This document shows positions 45,374 to 53,850 of a DNA stretch of 64,000 nucleotides, piece by piece (the first letter of the stretch is position 1; each line of letters opens with the position of its first letter). The notes under the pieces are model-generated. The model did not search any database and was not told where the DNA came from. It was given only the letters and a program-made list of their open reading frames with translations. Both the position numbers and the translations under genes were made by a program. The DNA is from Komagataeibacter sp. FXV3 (GTDB taxonomy: Bacteria; Pseudomonadota; Alphaproteobacteria; Acetobacterales; Acetobacteraceae), in the NCBI RefSeq assembly GCF_015155755.1, contig NZ_VWPI01000131.1, forward strand, positions 1-64,000, read 5' to 3'.

Positions 45374-45804
45374 CCCTGTCCCCCCGGCCTGCCGGTGCGC
45401 AGGCCACGTTGCTGGCGCATATCCATGCGCGGGCGTTTCCCCCCAGCCACCGGTGGGACGCGCAGGCCATGCAGGCCCTGCTGGACATGCCGGGTGTCTG
45501 TGTCGTGATGGCGGCGGGGGACACGCCCGGCTTCATCATGGCCCGCACCCTTTTTGACGAGGCCGAGATCCTGACCTTTGCCGTGGACCCGGCATGGCAG
45601 CGGCGCGGGATCGGGCGTGACCTGCTGGCGCGCTGCATGCGGCAGGCAGCGGAAGCGGGGGCGCGGACCCTGTTTCTGGAAGTGGCCATGGATAACATTC
45701 CCGCCATGGCGCTGTATCGCGCGAACGGATTTGCGCAGGCGGGAATCCGTCGTCACTATTACCCCGACGGAATGGATGCCTGTGTCATGCGGCGGGCGAT
45801 TTGA
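45370..45804 (+). CDS. rimI: Ribosomal protein S18 alanine N-acetyltransferase (RimI)
   Basis: GNAT acetyltransferase of 144 residues. The acetyl-CoA loop is FAVDPAWQRRGIGRDLLARCMRQA (about 70-93), followed by LFLEVAMDNIPAMALYRANGFAQAGIRRHYY, typical of RimI. It is coupled to tsaB. The 3' end overlaps the convergent TusA-like gene by 20 bp. Confidence 0.92.
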   Translation: MTLSPRPAGAQATLLAHIHARAFPPSHRWDAQAMQALLDMPGVCVVMAAGDTPGFIMARTLFDEAEILTFAVDPAWQRRGIGRDLLARCMRQAAEAGARTLFLEVAMDNIPAMALYRANGFAQAGIRRHYYPDGMDACVMRRAI

Positions 45805-46033
45805 GCACGGTCAGCCGATGTGTCATGCCATCTGTTTCTGTCTGTATTTCTTCCACGACATGACCAAGCAGTTTCAGGCTGCGTGAAACGTTGTCCAGTG
45901 GCGTTGCGCCACGCAGGCGGACAAGCAGTTTTTCCCCGGCGGGCAGTCTGTCAAGTGCCAACCGTGTGCGAACGAAAGTCATGGGGCATACTTCATGGGT
46001 GATATCTATTTCTGCCATACCAATATCAGACAT
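45785..46033 (-). CDS. TusA-family sulfur carrier/sulfurtransferase-like protein
   Basis: The small 82-residue protein has the beta-alpha-beta TusA/SirA fold: AEIDITHEVCPMTFVRTRLALDRLPAGEKLLVRLRGATPLDNVSRSLKLLGHVVEEIQ. The single Cys is in CPMT rather than the canonical CPxP, a variant I believe recurs in alphaproteobacterial members. Sulfur relay is therefore plausible but unproven. It runs convergent to rimI, overlapping it, and divergent from mucR across an AT-rich region. Confidence 0.8.
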   Translation of the reverse strand: MSDIGMAEIDITHEVCPMTFVRTRLALDRLPAGEKLLVRLRGATPLDNVSRSLKLLGHVVEEIQTETDGMTHRLTVLKSPAA

Positions 46034-46071
46034 ATTACCATGAAACCTTTGTTGTTACCGGTTGCGATCCG

Positions 46072-46109
46072 TCTGGAATTATTTATATAGGATATATCAT
46101 TATTCCAGA
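46072..46109. promoter_or_regulatory. AT-rich dyad upstream of mucR
   Basis: TCTGGAAT (46072-46079) and ATTCCAGA (46102-46109) are a perfect 8-bp inverted repeat around a 22-bp AT-rich core with several TA steps (TATATAGGATATAT). It ends 17 bp before the mucR ATG. MucR/Ros proteins prefer AT-rich, TA-step-containing sites and repress themselves in other bacteria, so this is a candidate autoregulatory site. Confidence 0.5.
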
Positions 46110-46126
46110 GTGACAGGATCAGATTG

Positions 46127-46531
46127 ATGGCTGATGCAGCAGCAGAAGTTGAATTGCGGGAACTCGCTGCCGAAATCGTTTCGGCGTACGTATCCCGCAA
46201 CGAGCTGGATGCGGATACCCTTCCCGATCTGATTCACCGGGTTTACGAAGCCGTGGCTTCGCTTGGACGCGCGGAACCCGTGCCGGAGAAGCCGGTGCCG
46301 GCCGTGCCCCTGAAGAAATCGGTTTTCCCCGATTATATCGTCTGTCTTGAAGACGGGAAGAAGCTCAAGATGCTCAAGCGTCACCTCAAGACCGCCTATA
46401 ACATGACGCCCGATGAATACCGTGAACGCTGGGGCCTGCCCCATGACTACCCCATGGTGGCCCCCAATTATGCCAGCCATCGTTCGTCGCTTGCGCGCAA
46501 GATCGGGCTTGGCACCAAACGTGAGGACTGA
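46127..46531 (+). CDS. MucR/Ros-family zinc-finger transcriptional regulator
   Basis: The 134-residue regulator has an acidic N-terminal oligomerisation region (ELRELAAEIVSAYVSRNELDADTLPDLIHRVYEAVASL) and a prokaryotic zinc finger: PDYIVCLEDGKKLKMLKRHLKTAYNMTPDEYRERWGLPHDYPMVAPNYASHRSSLARKIGLG. The Cys-x2-Asp and His pattern is that of MucR. MucR-type proteins are global H-NS-like repressors binding AT-rich DNA. The ATG at 46127 is preferred over the TTG at 46124. It has its own dyad upstream and lies before fur. Confidence 0.92.
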   Translation: MADAAAEVELRELAAEIVSAYVSRNELDADTLPDLIHRVYEAVASLGRAEPVPEKPVPAVPLKKSVFPDYIVCLEDGKKLKMLKRHLKTAYNMTPDEYRERWGLPHDYPMVAPNYASHRSSLARKIGLGTKRED

Positions 46532-46548
46532 ACCACACACAGTGTGGT
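46532..46548. promoter_or_regulatory. 17-bp dyad between mucR and fur
   Basis: ACCACAC (46532-46538), ACA, GTGTGGT (46542-46548) form a perfect 7+3+7 palindrome directly after the mucR stop and 41 bp before the fur ATG; AGTGTGG repeats just after it. It could be an operator for fur or a weak hairpin. No U-tract follows. Confidence 0.4.
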
Positions 46549-46589
46549 AGTGTGGACAGGTATCTGCATGATCGGCTACGCCCGTAAAC

Positions 46590-47081
46590 ATGGCACCAGA
46601 CAGTAACGGACTACAAACCCGCATCGAGCGCATGTGCACCGAACGTGGCCTGAAAATGACAGGCCAGCGACGGGTGATCGCACGCGTTCTGTCTGAAGCC
46701 CATGACCACCCGGATGTGGAGGAACTGTACCGCCGCGCATCCCAGCTGGACGGGCGTATTTCGGTTGCCACGGTGTACCGCACCGTGCGCCTGCTGGAAG
46801 AAAACGGCATTCTGGAACGGCGGGATTTCGGTGGCGGCCGTGCCCGGTACGAAGCCACGGAAGAAGGCGACCATTACCACCTGATTGATGTGGAAAGTGG
46901 TCAGGTGGTGGAATTCACTCATGCCGACCACGCCGAACTGCTGCGCAGGATCACGGCCGAACTCGGGTTCGAGCTGGTATCACATCGGCTGGAACTGTTT
47001 GCACGCAGGCTGCCCGACGTGCCAGAAGAACAGACGGGCCAGATGGCGCAAACGCAGCAGAAAGGCAGGTCACGGCCTTGA
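46590..47081 (+). CDS. fur: Fur-family metal-dependent regulator (Fur/Mur type)
   Basis: The 163-residue protein has the Fur winged helix: CTERGLKMTGQRRVIARVLSEAHDHPDVEELYRRASQLDGRISVATVYRTVRLLEENGILERRDFGGGRARYE. The dimerisation domain reads DHYHLIDVESGQVVEF, so the HHDH-type motif is present in altered form and the cysteine pairs of structural-zinc Fur are absent, as in alphaproteobacterial Fur/Mur proteins. Those proteins may sense manganese or iron. The stop overlaps the olsB-like TTG start by 4 bases, so regulator and lipid gene are coupled. Confidence 0.9.
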   Translation: MAPDSNGLQTRIERMCTERGLKMTGQRRVIARVLSEAHDHPDVEELYRRASQLDGRISVATVYRTVRLLEENGILERRDFGGGRARYEATEEGDHYHLIDVESGQVVEFTHADHAELLRRITAELGFELVSHRLELFARRLPDVPEEQTGQMAQTQQKGRSRP

Positions 47082-47923
47082 GTATCGAGAAAACCATACA
47101 GTCCCTTTCTACACTGGACCTTGAACGCAACGGTTTTCCTGAGTTGCGTGGTGGCAACCTTGGTGTCCGGATCGCCACGACGGATGAGGAACGCGACGCG
47201 GCCCAGGCACTGCGTTACCGTGTGTTCTATGAGGAAATGGGGGCAAAACCCGATTCCCGTACCGCGCGCCTGAAGCGTGATGTGGACGAATTCGATGAAT
47301 ATGCCGATCACCTTCTGGTGATCGACCATGCCATTTCGTCTGGCGCCAAGGGCGTGGTTGGCACCTATCGCCTGATGCAGGGGGATGCGGCCAGGCGGCT
47401 GGGCAAATTCTATACATCCAGCGAATATGACATTTCTCCCCTGACCGAATTTCCCGGCCGGCTGCTGGAAGTGGGGCGGTCATGCGTGGACCTGAACTAT
47501 CGCGGGCGCGCGGCCATGCAACTGCTGTGGCGTGGCATTGCCTCCTACATCTTCCTGCACCGTATTGATGTCCTGTTCGGTTGCGCCAGCCTGCCGGGCA
47601 CCAATCCCGATGCGCTGTCGGATGAACTGACCTATCTGTACCACAACCACCTCGCCCCGCCCGCGCTGCGCGTGCGCGCCCTGTCCGAACGCCGGGTGGA
47701 AATGCTGCGCGCGGACCCGCAGGTGCTGGACCACCGGCGTTCGCTTGCGCGCCTGCCACCGTTGATAAAGGGTTACCTGCGGCTGGGTGGTTACGTGGGT
47801 GATGGCGCCGTGATCGATGAACAGTTCAACACCACCGATGTCGCGGTACTGGTCAAGAGCGAACTGCTGGCAGACAAGTATTACCGGCACTATGAACGTC
47901 GCCTGCGTGACGCGCTGGACTAG
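47078..47923 (+). CDS. olsB: L-ornithine N-alpha-acyltransferase (OlsB-like, GNAT fold)
   Basis: Transfers a 3-hydroxyacyl group from ACP to ornithine, the first step of ornithine lipid synthesis. The 281-residue protein shows DEERDAAQALRYRVFYEEMGA, DEFDEYADHLLVID, GVVGTYRLM, EVGRSCVDLNYRGRAAMQLLWRGIASYI and GCASLPGTNPDALSDELTYLYHNH, all close to OlsB. The TTG start is set by the TTGA overlap with fur. olsA is not adjacent, which is common. Ornithine decarboxylase elsewhere in this window uses the same amino acid. Confidence 0.85.
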   Translation: MSIEKTIQSLSTLDLERNGFPELRGGNLGVRIATTDEERDAAQALRYRVFYEEMGAKPDSRTARLKRDVDEFDEYADHLLVIDHAISSGAKGVVGTYRLMQGDAARRLGKFYTSSEYDISPLTEFPGRLLEVGRSCVDLNYRGRAAMQLLWRGIASYIFLHRIDVLFGCASLPGTNPDALSDELTYLYHNHLAPPALRVRALSERRVEMLRADPQVLDHRRSLARLPPLIKGYLRLGGYVGDGAVIDEQFNTTDVAVLVKSELLADKYYRHYERRLRDALD

Positions 47924-47959
47924 CCCCGCAATCCCCGGGGGAGCGGATCGCGGCGCTCC

Positions 47960-49504
47960 ATGATGTCCCTGTACACTCTGTATATGAAGCTTGCGCGCCT
48001 GCACGGGTGGCGTGCGGATCTGGTCATGCTGCTGGCGGGTGGGGTGTATGCCCTTGCGTTTCCGCCACTGCATGCCGTTGTGGTCCTGCCTGTCGCCTTC
48101 TGCCTGCTGGCGCTGGCGATTGATCATGCGGCCGGTTGGCGCGGGGCCGCGCGGCGCGGCTTCATGTTTGCGATGGGGCTTTATACCGTGGGCCTGTACT
48201 GGCTCATGTACGCCATCCTGCTGCGCGCGGATGATTTCTGGTGGCTGGTGCCGCTGGCATCGCCGGGCTGTGCGCTGATCCTTGCCCCCTTGAGCGCCCT
48301 GTCCGCCGGGCTGAGCCGACTGGTGCCACGTGGCACCGGGCGGCTTATGGTCCTGTCCGCGCTGTGGACACTGACGGATATGGCGCGCGTGTACGTGTTC
48401 AGCGGCTTTCCATGGAACCCGCCGGGCAGCGTGTGGGAATTCCCCGGTCTTGCGGGGGATATCATGATCCAGCCTGCCGCATGGATCGGGGTGGATGGCC
48501 TGACGCTGCTGACCTGTATCGTGGCGCTGGCTCCGCTTTATGGTCGGATCGGCCGCTGGGCATGCCTTGCGCTTATGGTGGCGTGGGTCGGTTGTGGTGC
48601 AGTACGGTTCGGCAGCATACACGACACCTATCTCCATAATCCCGAAATCGTGCTGGTGCAGGGCAACGTACCGGAAACCGACAAGATCGCGGGCAATTCG
48701 GACGTAGCAATCTTTCGCCGGTACCTCGCCCTGACCCATCAGGGGGTGGGACAGGGCCTGCGGCAGGCGGGCGATACGCGGCCCGTTGTGTTCGCATGGC
48801 CGGAATCAGCTTTTCCGGGACTGCTGCTGGAAGATGATATCGCGCGTCCCATGATCCTGCGGGCAGGGCAGGGGGCGGCGGCCGGCATTATCGGCACCGT
48901 GCGCTGGCTGGAGGACGATCATCACTGGCGCAACAGCATGGTCGCCCTGATGCCGCCCGATGCGGCAGGCAGCATTGTGTATGACAAGGCGCATCTGGTC
49001 CCCTTTGGGGAATACCAGCCTGCCTTCCTGCCCTTCCATGTCGTGCCGGGTGAGGGCATGACCCCCGGCCCTGGCGTGCGGACATGGCACCTGCCCGGGA
49101 TCACCCCTGTTGGACCGCTGATCTGTTACGAAGTGATTTTTTCAGGACAGGTCGCTGATCCCCGCGACCGGCCTGACTGGCTTATGAACAGTACCAATGA
49201 TGCCTGGTACGGTAACAGCGCAGGCCCCCGGCAACACCTTGCCGCCGTGCGTCTGCGCGCGGTGGAAGAAGGCTTGCCCGTGGCCCGTGCCGCCAATACC
49301 GGTATTTCAGCCGTGTTCGATGGACGCGGTCATGAACTGGCCCGGCTGGGCTGGGACAGGCAGGGCGTGCTGGTTCATGCGCTCCCCGATGCGCTGCCCT
49401 GTACTTTCTTTGGTCGTTATGGGCGCCTGGTGCCGTTACTGCTGGCATGCGTGATGGGACTGTGTGGTTTTTGGCGCGGCATTATGCGGGACAGGACCGT
49501 CTAG
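47960..49504 (+). CDS. lnt: Apolipoprotein N-acyltransferase
   Basis: Adds the third acyl chain to lipoproteins in the inner membrane. The 514-residue protein has an N-terminal membrane region of about six helices (about 20-210) and a nitrilase domain. The triad is visible: Glu in FAWPESAFP, Lys in YDKAHLVPFGEYQPAF, Cys in GPLICYEVIF; MNSTNDAWYGNSAGPRQHLAAVRLRAVEEGLP follows, and a C-terminal membrane helix ends the protein. lnt upstream of an XRE regulator is the usual alphaproteobacterial order. Here the pair is separated by a repeat and AT-rich DNA. Confidence 0.95.
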   Translation: MMSLYTLYMKLARLHGWRADLVMLLAGGVYALAFPPLHAVVVLPVAFCLLALAIDHAAGWRGAARRGFMFAMGLYTVGLYWLMYAILLRADDFWWLVPLASPGCALILAPLSALSAGLSRLVPRGTGRLMVLSALWTLTDMARVYVFSGFPWNPPGSVWEFPGLAGDIMIQPAAWIGVDGLTLLTCIVALAPLYGRIGRWACLALMVAWVGCGAVRFGSIHDTYLHNPEIVLVQGNVPETDKIAGNSDVAIFRRYLALTHQGVGQGLRQAGDTRPVVFAWPESAFPGLLLEDDIARPMILRAGQGAAAGIIGTVRWLEDDHHWRNSMVALMPPDAAGSIVYDKAHLVPFGEYQPAFLPFHVVPGEGMTPGPGVRTWHLPGITPVGPLICYEVIFSGQVADPRDRPDWLMNSTNDAWYGNSAGPRQHLAAVRLRAVEEGLPVARAANTGISAVFDGRGHELARLGWDRQGVLVHALPDALPCTFFGRYGRLVPLLLACVMGLCGFWRGIMRDRTV

Positions 49505-49557
49505 ACAAACGGGCCTGTTCAACCGATGACCCTGACGGCATCGTGAAAGTTTTAAGG

Positions 49558-49635
49558 AAGTTTTTGATGCAGCTTTTTTCGAAAAGCTTCAGAAAGCGCC
49601 ACCTTTTTGAAAAAGGCGATACCCAAAAAATTTTT
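49558..49635. repeat. Dispersed nested-palindrome element, diverged copy (copy 6 of 6)
   Basis: AAGTTTTTGATG (49558-49569), then AGCTTTTTTCGAAAAGCT, a CCACCTTTTTGAAAAAGGCG block, and CCCAAAAAATTTTTG (49622-49636) keep the order of the full copy with mismatches. A further CAAAAAGCTTCTTT fragment lies at 49662-49675. This is the only copy between co-directional genes. Confidence 0.65.
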
Positions 49636-49874
49636 GTTTTTATTTATCAATGAGTTATTTTCAAAAAGCTTCTTTAATTAATGCATTTCATATGCATGAA
49701 TATTTTCCTAAATCGCTGCCAGATAGGTAGCGCAGGGTATTTTATGTAATGCCTGAGCATCATCCTCTGGAAATTCATATAAATAACGGATTTATTGTAG
49801 CCGTTCTTGATTTAAAAATTCTTAACGTCCACATGTAGGCGGTTGAGATATCTTGATTTCCAGTCGGTCTGGGA
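49636..49874 (+). promoter_or_regulatory. AT-rich region upstream of the XRE gene with repeated ATGCAT
   Basis: About 240 bp, clearly more AT-rich than the rest of the window, with no supported gene. ATGCAT occurs at 49681-49686 and 49692-49697, 11 bp (one helical turn) apart. TTTAAAAATTCTTAA and TAAATAACGGATTTA-like runs follow. This is probably the promoter and operator region of the XRE regulator. Confidence 0.4.
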
Positions 49875-50366
49875 ATGGCAGGCAGGGGAGGCAAGACCAT
49901 TATTGTGACGGGGAAAATGTCCGCTACGTCCAATCCTGTAGATGTGCATGTCGGCAACCGTATCCGCCTGCGTCGTACATTGCTTGGTATGTCACAGGAA
50001 CGACTGGGCAATGCCCTGGGCCTGACCTTCCAGCAGGTGCAGAAATACGAACGCGGGCGCAACCGTGTGGGGGCGTCGCGCCTGTATGATCTGGCATGCG
50101 TGCTGGATGTTCCGGTAGGATTTTTTTTCGCGGACCTGCCCGCGCGGACAGATGATGCGGACCATCCCGATACCGGCAATGCGCAGGGCATGGCCGAACC
50201 CGCCACCAGCCTGCTGTCACCCGCGTTGCCTACGATGGCGCAGGATGACCTGACCCTGCTTTCACGTCGCGAAACCATTGAACTGGTGCGGGCCTATTAC
50301 GGGATCGAGGATAGTGGCACCCGCCGTCGAGTCCTTGACCTTGTCCGTTCCATGGGCGCGTCCTGA
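49875..50366 (+). CDS. XRE-family helix-turn-helix transcriptional regulator
   Basis: The 163-residue protein carries a Cro/CI-type HTH near the N-terminus (GNRIRLRRTLLGMSQERLGNALGLTFQQVQKYERGRNRVGASRLYDLACVLDVPVGFFF, about 27-86). A variable linker and a C-terminal helical segment follow, with LLSRRETIELVRAYYGIEDSGTRRRVLDLVRSM. This is the form seen next to lnt and metK in alphaproteobacteria, but metK is absent here. ATG codons at 49875 and 49917 are both plausible starts. The target is unknown. Confidence 0.9.
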   Translation: MAGRGGKTIIVTGKMSATSNPVDVHVGNRIRLRRTLLGMSQERLGNALGLTFQQVQKYERGRNRVGASRLYDLACVLDVPVGFFFADLPARTDDADHPDTGNAQGMAEPATSLLSPALPTMAQDDLTLLSRRETIELVRAYYGIEDSGTRRRVLDLVRSMGAS

Positions 50367-50368
50367 AC

Positions 50369-50385
50369 GGCGGGTCATTCCCGCC
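50369..50385. terminator. Short hairpin spanning the XRE/phosphatase convergent junction
   Basis: GGCGGG (50369-50374) and CCCGCC (50380-50385) pair around TCATT. The right arm overlaps the last codons of the phosphatase gene. No U-tract is present, so termination would be weak. Confidence 0.35.
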
Positions 50386-51037
50386 TGAGCACCTGATCGG
50401 TCATGAAGGACGCGATTTTCCCGGCACGGAAATCTGCGCGCAGCCGGTCTTCATCATATTCCGTACGCACCCAGTCCATGAAGGGCAGGCGTCCTTCCGC
50501 CTCCGCTGCGTAACGCAGGAAGAAGGCATCCAGCACGCCCGTGCGTGAACTGTTGAAATGCCCGTTCTTCCATGAAAGCTGGCGCAGCGCCTGTTGCGCC
50601 GTTCCCCCTTCAAACAGGATGACAAGTCCCGCCGCCAGCCCCGTGCGGTCCGCACCGGACTTGCAGTGCATGAGCATGGGAAAGCGGATGTCGCGGTAAA
50701 TCCGTTCAAACCGCTCTATGCGGTCACGGTGGGGGGCGTTGCGGCTTTCAAACGCCATGTCGATATGGGTCAGCCCGATCTGGTGGGCGGCTTCGCGCGA
50801 CAGGGCATCCGACCCGCATTTGCGGTGCCCGCGCAGGTTGACCAGCGTTTTCAGCCCGTAGCGACGGGTGGCCAGCCGCAGCCGCCACGGGGTGGGATGG
50901 TTGCAGCGATAGACGCGGCCGGGAATGACCACGCGGAAATTGGTCCATGTCTGCCGCAGGATCGCATGATCAACGAACAGGCTGTCGATCCATGCACGGC
51001 TTCGGCCGGCGGGGGTGGACAGGTTTCCCTCAAACAC
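50375..51037 (-). CDS. Tyrosine/dual-specificity protein phosphatase-like protein
   Basis: The 220-residue protein has the PTP signature HCKSGADRTG (HCx5R with the catalytic Cys) in PMLMHCKSGADRTGLAAGLVILFEGG. Upstream, FRVVIPGRVYRCNHPTPWRLRLATRRYGLKTLVNLRGH is the typical start of bacterial dual-specificity-like phosphatases (the DUF442/Siw14-like group). Protein tyrosine, phosphoinositide-like or other phosphate substrates are possible. The start is GTG at 51037. It follows sdhB on the same strand but a terminator separates them. Confidence 0.8.
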   Translation of the reverse strand: MFEGNLSTPAGRSRAWIDSLFVDHAILRQTWTNFRVVIPGRVYRCNHPTPWRLRLATRRYGLKTLVNLRGHRKCGSDALSREAAHQIGLTHIDMAFESRNAPHRDRIERFERIYRDIRFPMLMHCKSGADRTGLAAGLVILFEGGTAQQALRQLSWKNGHFNSSRTGVLDAFFLRYAAEAEGRLPFMDWVRTEYDEDRLRADFRAGKIASFMTDQVLRRE

Positions 51038-51067
51038 CAGCCTTGTCCTTTCAAACGGGTGGAGACG

Positions 51068-51101
51068 AAAAAGGCGCTGGATTTTTCACATCCAGCGCCT
51101 T
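51068..51101 (-). terminator. Intrinsic terminator of the sdhCDAB operon
   Basis: On the minus strand GGCGCTGGAT and ATCCAGCGCC (plus-strand 73-82 and 90-99 of the 51000s) form a 10-bp stem with a 7-nt loop, followed by T5 (the A5 at 51068-51072). It lies 31 bp after the sdhB stop. Confidence 0.9.
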
Positions 51102-51132
51102 CTGCGTCAATCACGAATGAAGTGACCGGCTG

Positions 51133-51915
51133 TTACGCCTTGCGTTCCAGCTGCAGTTCCTTGATCCGGCCAATTGCCTTGGCGGGGTTCAGGCCCTTGG
51201 GGCAGGTCTGGGTGCAGTTCATGATCGTGCGGCAGGCATACAGCTTGAGCGGATCTTCCAGTGCATCCAGGCGGTCGCCCGCATGTTCGTCACGACTGTC
51301 GGCAATCCAGCGATAGGCCGCCAGCAGCGTTGCCGGGCCAAGGTAGCGGTCACCATTCCACCAGTAGGACGGGCACGAGGTGGAACAGCAGAAGCACAGG
51401 ATGCACTCCCACATGCCATCCAGCTCGGCACGTTCCTCGATGCTCTGGCGGCGTTCGGAATCCGGCGGCGGCAGCGTGTCGGATTTCAGCCACGGATCGA
51501 TCGAACGCAGCTGGGCGTACGCACCATCCAGATCGGGCACCAGATCCTTGATGACCGGCATGTGCGGCAGCGGGTAGATCGCGATATCGCCCTCGATATC
51601 CCGGATGGGCTTGAGGCACGCCAGCGTGTTTTCGCCAGCGATGTTCATCGCGCACGACCCGCAGATCCCTTCACGGCACGAACGCCGGAAGGTCAGGGTG
51701 GAGTCGACATCGTTCTTGATGTGGATCAGCGCGTCGAGCACCATCGGCCCGATCTTGTCCAGATCAATTTCGTAGGTATCGACCACGGGGTTCTTGTCGT
51801 CATCCGGGCTCCAGCGATAGATCCGGAAGTTCTTGACATTGGTGGCGCCGGGGGCGGCGGTGAAAATGCGGCCCTTGCCCACCGTGCTGTTCTTTGGCAG
51901 CCTGAATTCGACCAT
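51133..51915 (-). CDS. sdhB: Succinate dehydrogenase iron-sulfur subunit
   Basis: Carries electrons from the SdhA FAD to quinone in complex II. The 260-residue protein has the [2Fe-2S] motif [14 protein letters not shown], the [4Fe-4S] motif [16 protein letters not shown] and the [3Fe-4S] motif [21 protein letters not shown]. The position usually Ala after CILC is Phe here, the only change I notice. It is the last gene of sdhCDAB. Confidence 0.97.
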   Translation of the reverse strand: MVEFRLPKNSTVGKGRIFTAAPGATNVKNFRIYRWSPDDDKNPVVDTYEIDLDKIGPMVLDALIHIKNDVDSTLTFRRSCREGICGSCAMNIAGENTLACLKPIRDIEGDIAIYPLPHMPVIKDLVPDLDGAYAQLRSIDPWLKSDTLPPPDSERRQSIEERAELDGMWECILCFCCSTSCPSYWWNGDRYLGPATLLAAYRWIADSRDEHAGDRLDALEDPLKLYACRTIMNCTQTCPKGLNPAKAIGRIKELQLERKA

Positions 51916-51941
51916 CGTCTCGTTCCTTTTCCGCCGTTACG

Positions 51942-53753
51942 TCAGTAGACGCGCTTCTTGGGGGGGAAGACCTGCACATCGTTGGTCAGCGTTTTCATGT
52001 GCACGGGGCGGTAGCTTAGCGTGACATCGCCCTTGTCGGTCATGTGGGCGACGGTGTGCTTCATCCAGTTCTTGTCGTCACGGTCGGGATAGTCGTCATG
52101 CGCCTGTGCGCCGCGGCTTTCGTGACGGGCGTCGGCCCCGGCCATGGTGACGGTGGCGTTGGCCAGCAGGTTCTCGAACTCCAGCGCTTCCATAAGGTCG
52201 CTGTTCCAGATCAGCGAGCGGTCGTTGATCGAGATATCGGGAATTTCCGACCAGATTTCCCTGATCTTCTCCACACCCTGCGCAAGGCTTTCGGTGTTGC
52301 GGAACACGGCGGCATGCTTCTGCATGGTGCGCTGCAGCTTGCTGCGCATATCGGCCACATGGGTCTTGCCCTTGGCGTAACGCAGGCGGTCGAAGCGTGC
52401 GATTGCCGCGTCACCGGCGCCTTCGGGCAGCGGCGGGATCACTTCCTCGCTCTTGGTGGTGGCGGCGGCGCGCTGGGCGGCGGCACGGCCAAACACCACA
52501 AGGTCAAGCAGCGAGTTGGTGCCAAGCCGGTTCGCGCCATGCACGGATACGCAGGCTGCTTCACCCACCGCCATAAGGCCGGGCACCACCGCATCGACAT
52601 CATCAGCCGTGGGGCGGATGACCTCACCATGGTAATTGGTGGGAATGCCACCCATGTTGTAATGCACCGTCGGCAGGACCGGCACCGGTTCCTTGGTCAC
52701 GTCGATACCGGCGAAGATACGCGCCGTTTCCGAAATGCCGGGCAGGCGTTCATGCAGGATCTCGGGGCCAAGATGCTCGAGGTGGAGCATGATGTAGTTC
52801 TTTTCCGGACCACAGCCGCGACCTTCGTTGATCTCGATGGTCATGGCACGGGAAACCACGTCACGCGACGCCAGGTCCTTGGCGGTGGGCGCGTAGCGTT
52901 CCATGAAGCGCTCGCCCTCGGAATTGGTCAGGTAGCCACCTTCACCACGGCAGCCTTCCGTCAGCAGGCAACCCGCGGGGAAGATGCCGGTGGGGTGGAA
53001 CTGCACGAATTCCATATCCTGCATCGGAATGCCGGCGCGAATCGCCATGCCGCCGCCATCGCCCGTGCAGGTATGGGCGGAGGTGCACGAGTGGTAGGCA
53101 CGGCCATAGCCACCGGTCGCCAGCACAACCTTCTGCGCACGGAAACGGTGCAGCGTGCCGTCTTCCAGACACCATGCCATGACACCGCGACATGCGCCGT
53201 CGTCATCCATGATCAGGTCGATGGCGAAGTATTCGACAAAAAATTCGACGTTATGCTTCAGGCACTGCTGGTAAAGCGTGTGCAGGATGGCATGGCCCGT
53301 GCGGTCGGCGGCGGCGCAGGCGCGGGGCACCGGGGCCTCGCCATAATTGCGCATGTGGCCACCAAAGGGGCGCTGGTAGATCTTGCCATCTTCCGTGCGG
53401 GAGAACGGCACACCCATGTGCTCGAGTTCCTGCACGGCGGGCACCGCCTCGCGGCACATGTATTCGATGGCGTCCTGATCGCCCAGCCAGTCCGATCCCT
53501 TGACGGTATCGTACATGTGCCAGCGCCAGTTATCCTCGGCCATGTTGCCAAGCGATGCACCAATGCCGCCCTGTGCTGCGACGGTATGGCTGCGTGTGGG
53601 GAAAACCTTGGTCACGCAGGCAGTCTTGAGGCCAGCAGCCCCCATGCCCAGCGTGGCCCGGAGGCCGGAGCCACCAGCGCCTACGACAACCACGTCATAT
53701 GCGTGGTCAACGATCCTGTAGGAGCCGGTGAGTGGTGAAGTGGTCGCGTTCAT
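51942..53753 (-). CDS. sdhA: Succinate dehydrogenase flavoprotein subunit
   Basis: Oxidises succinate to fumarate with covalently bound FAD. The 603 residues show [16 protein letters not shown] (dinucleotide fold), the FAD-attachment His in [53 protein letters not shown] and the catalytic [17 protein letters not shown], plus [16 protein letters not shown] 97-bp gap holding a GC-rich potential hairpin separates it from sdhD, while sdhC-sdhD are nearly contiguous. Confidence 0.97.
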   Translation of the reverse strand: MNATTSPLTGSYRIVDHAYDVVVVGAGGSGLRATLGMGAAGLKTACVTKVFPTRSHTVAAQGGIGASLGNMAEDNWRWHMYDTVKGSDWLGDQDAIEYMCREAVPAVQELEHMGVPFSRTEDGKIYQRPFGGHMRNYGEAPVPRACAAADRTGHAILHTLYQQCLKHNVEFFVEYFAIDLIMDDDGACRGVMAWCLEDGTLHRFRAQKVVLATGGYGRAYHSCTSAHTCTGDGGGMAIRAGIPMQDMEFVQFHPTGIFPAGCLLTEGCRGEGGYLTNSEGERFMERYAPTAKDLASRDVVSRAMTIEINEGRGCGPEKNYIMLHLEHLGPEILHERLPGISETARIFAGIDVTKEPVPVLPTVHYNMGGIPTNYHGEVIRPTADDVDAVVPGLMAVGEAACVSVHGANRLGTNSLLDLVVFGRAAAQRAAATTKSEEVIPPLPEGAGDAAIARFDRLRYAKGKTHVADMRSKLQRTMQKHAAVFRNTESLAQGVEKIREIWSEIPDISINDRSLIWNSDLMEALEFENLLANATVTMAGADARHESRGAQAHDDYPDRDDKNWMKHTVAHMTDKGDVTLSYRPVHMKTLTNDVQVFPPKKRVY

Positions 53754-53850
53754 TTCTTGGACGTGTCCCGATGCTCGTTCGGACGGCCGGCCGGTATTGC
53801 GGCCCGCCGGTCCGCGAATGTCATGTTCTGCTCAGGCGATTGCGTGGGCC

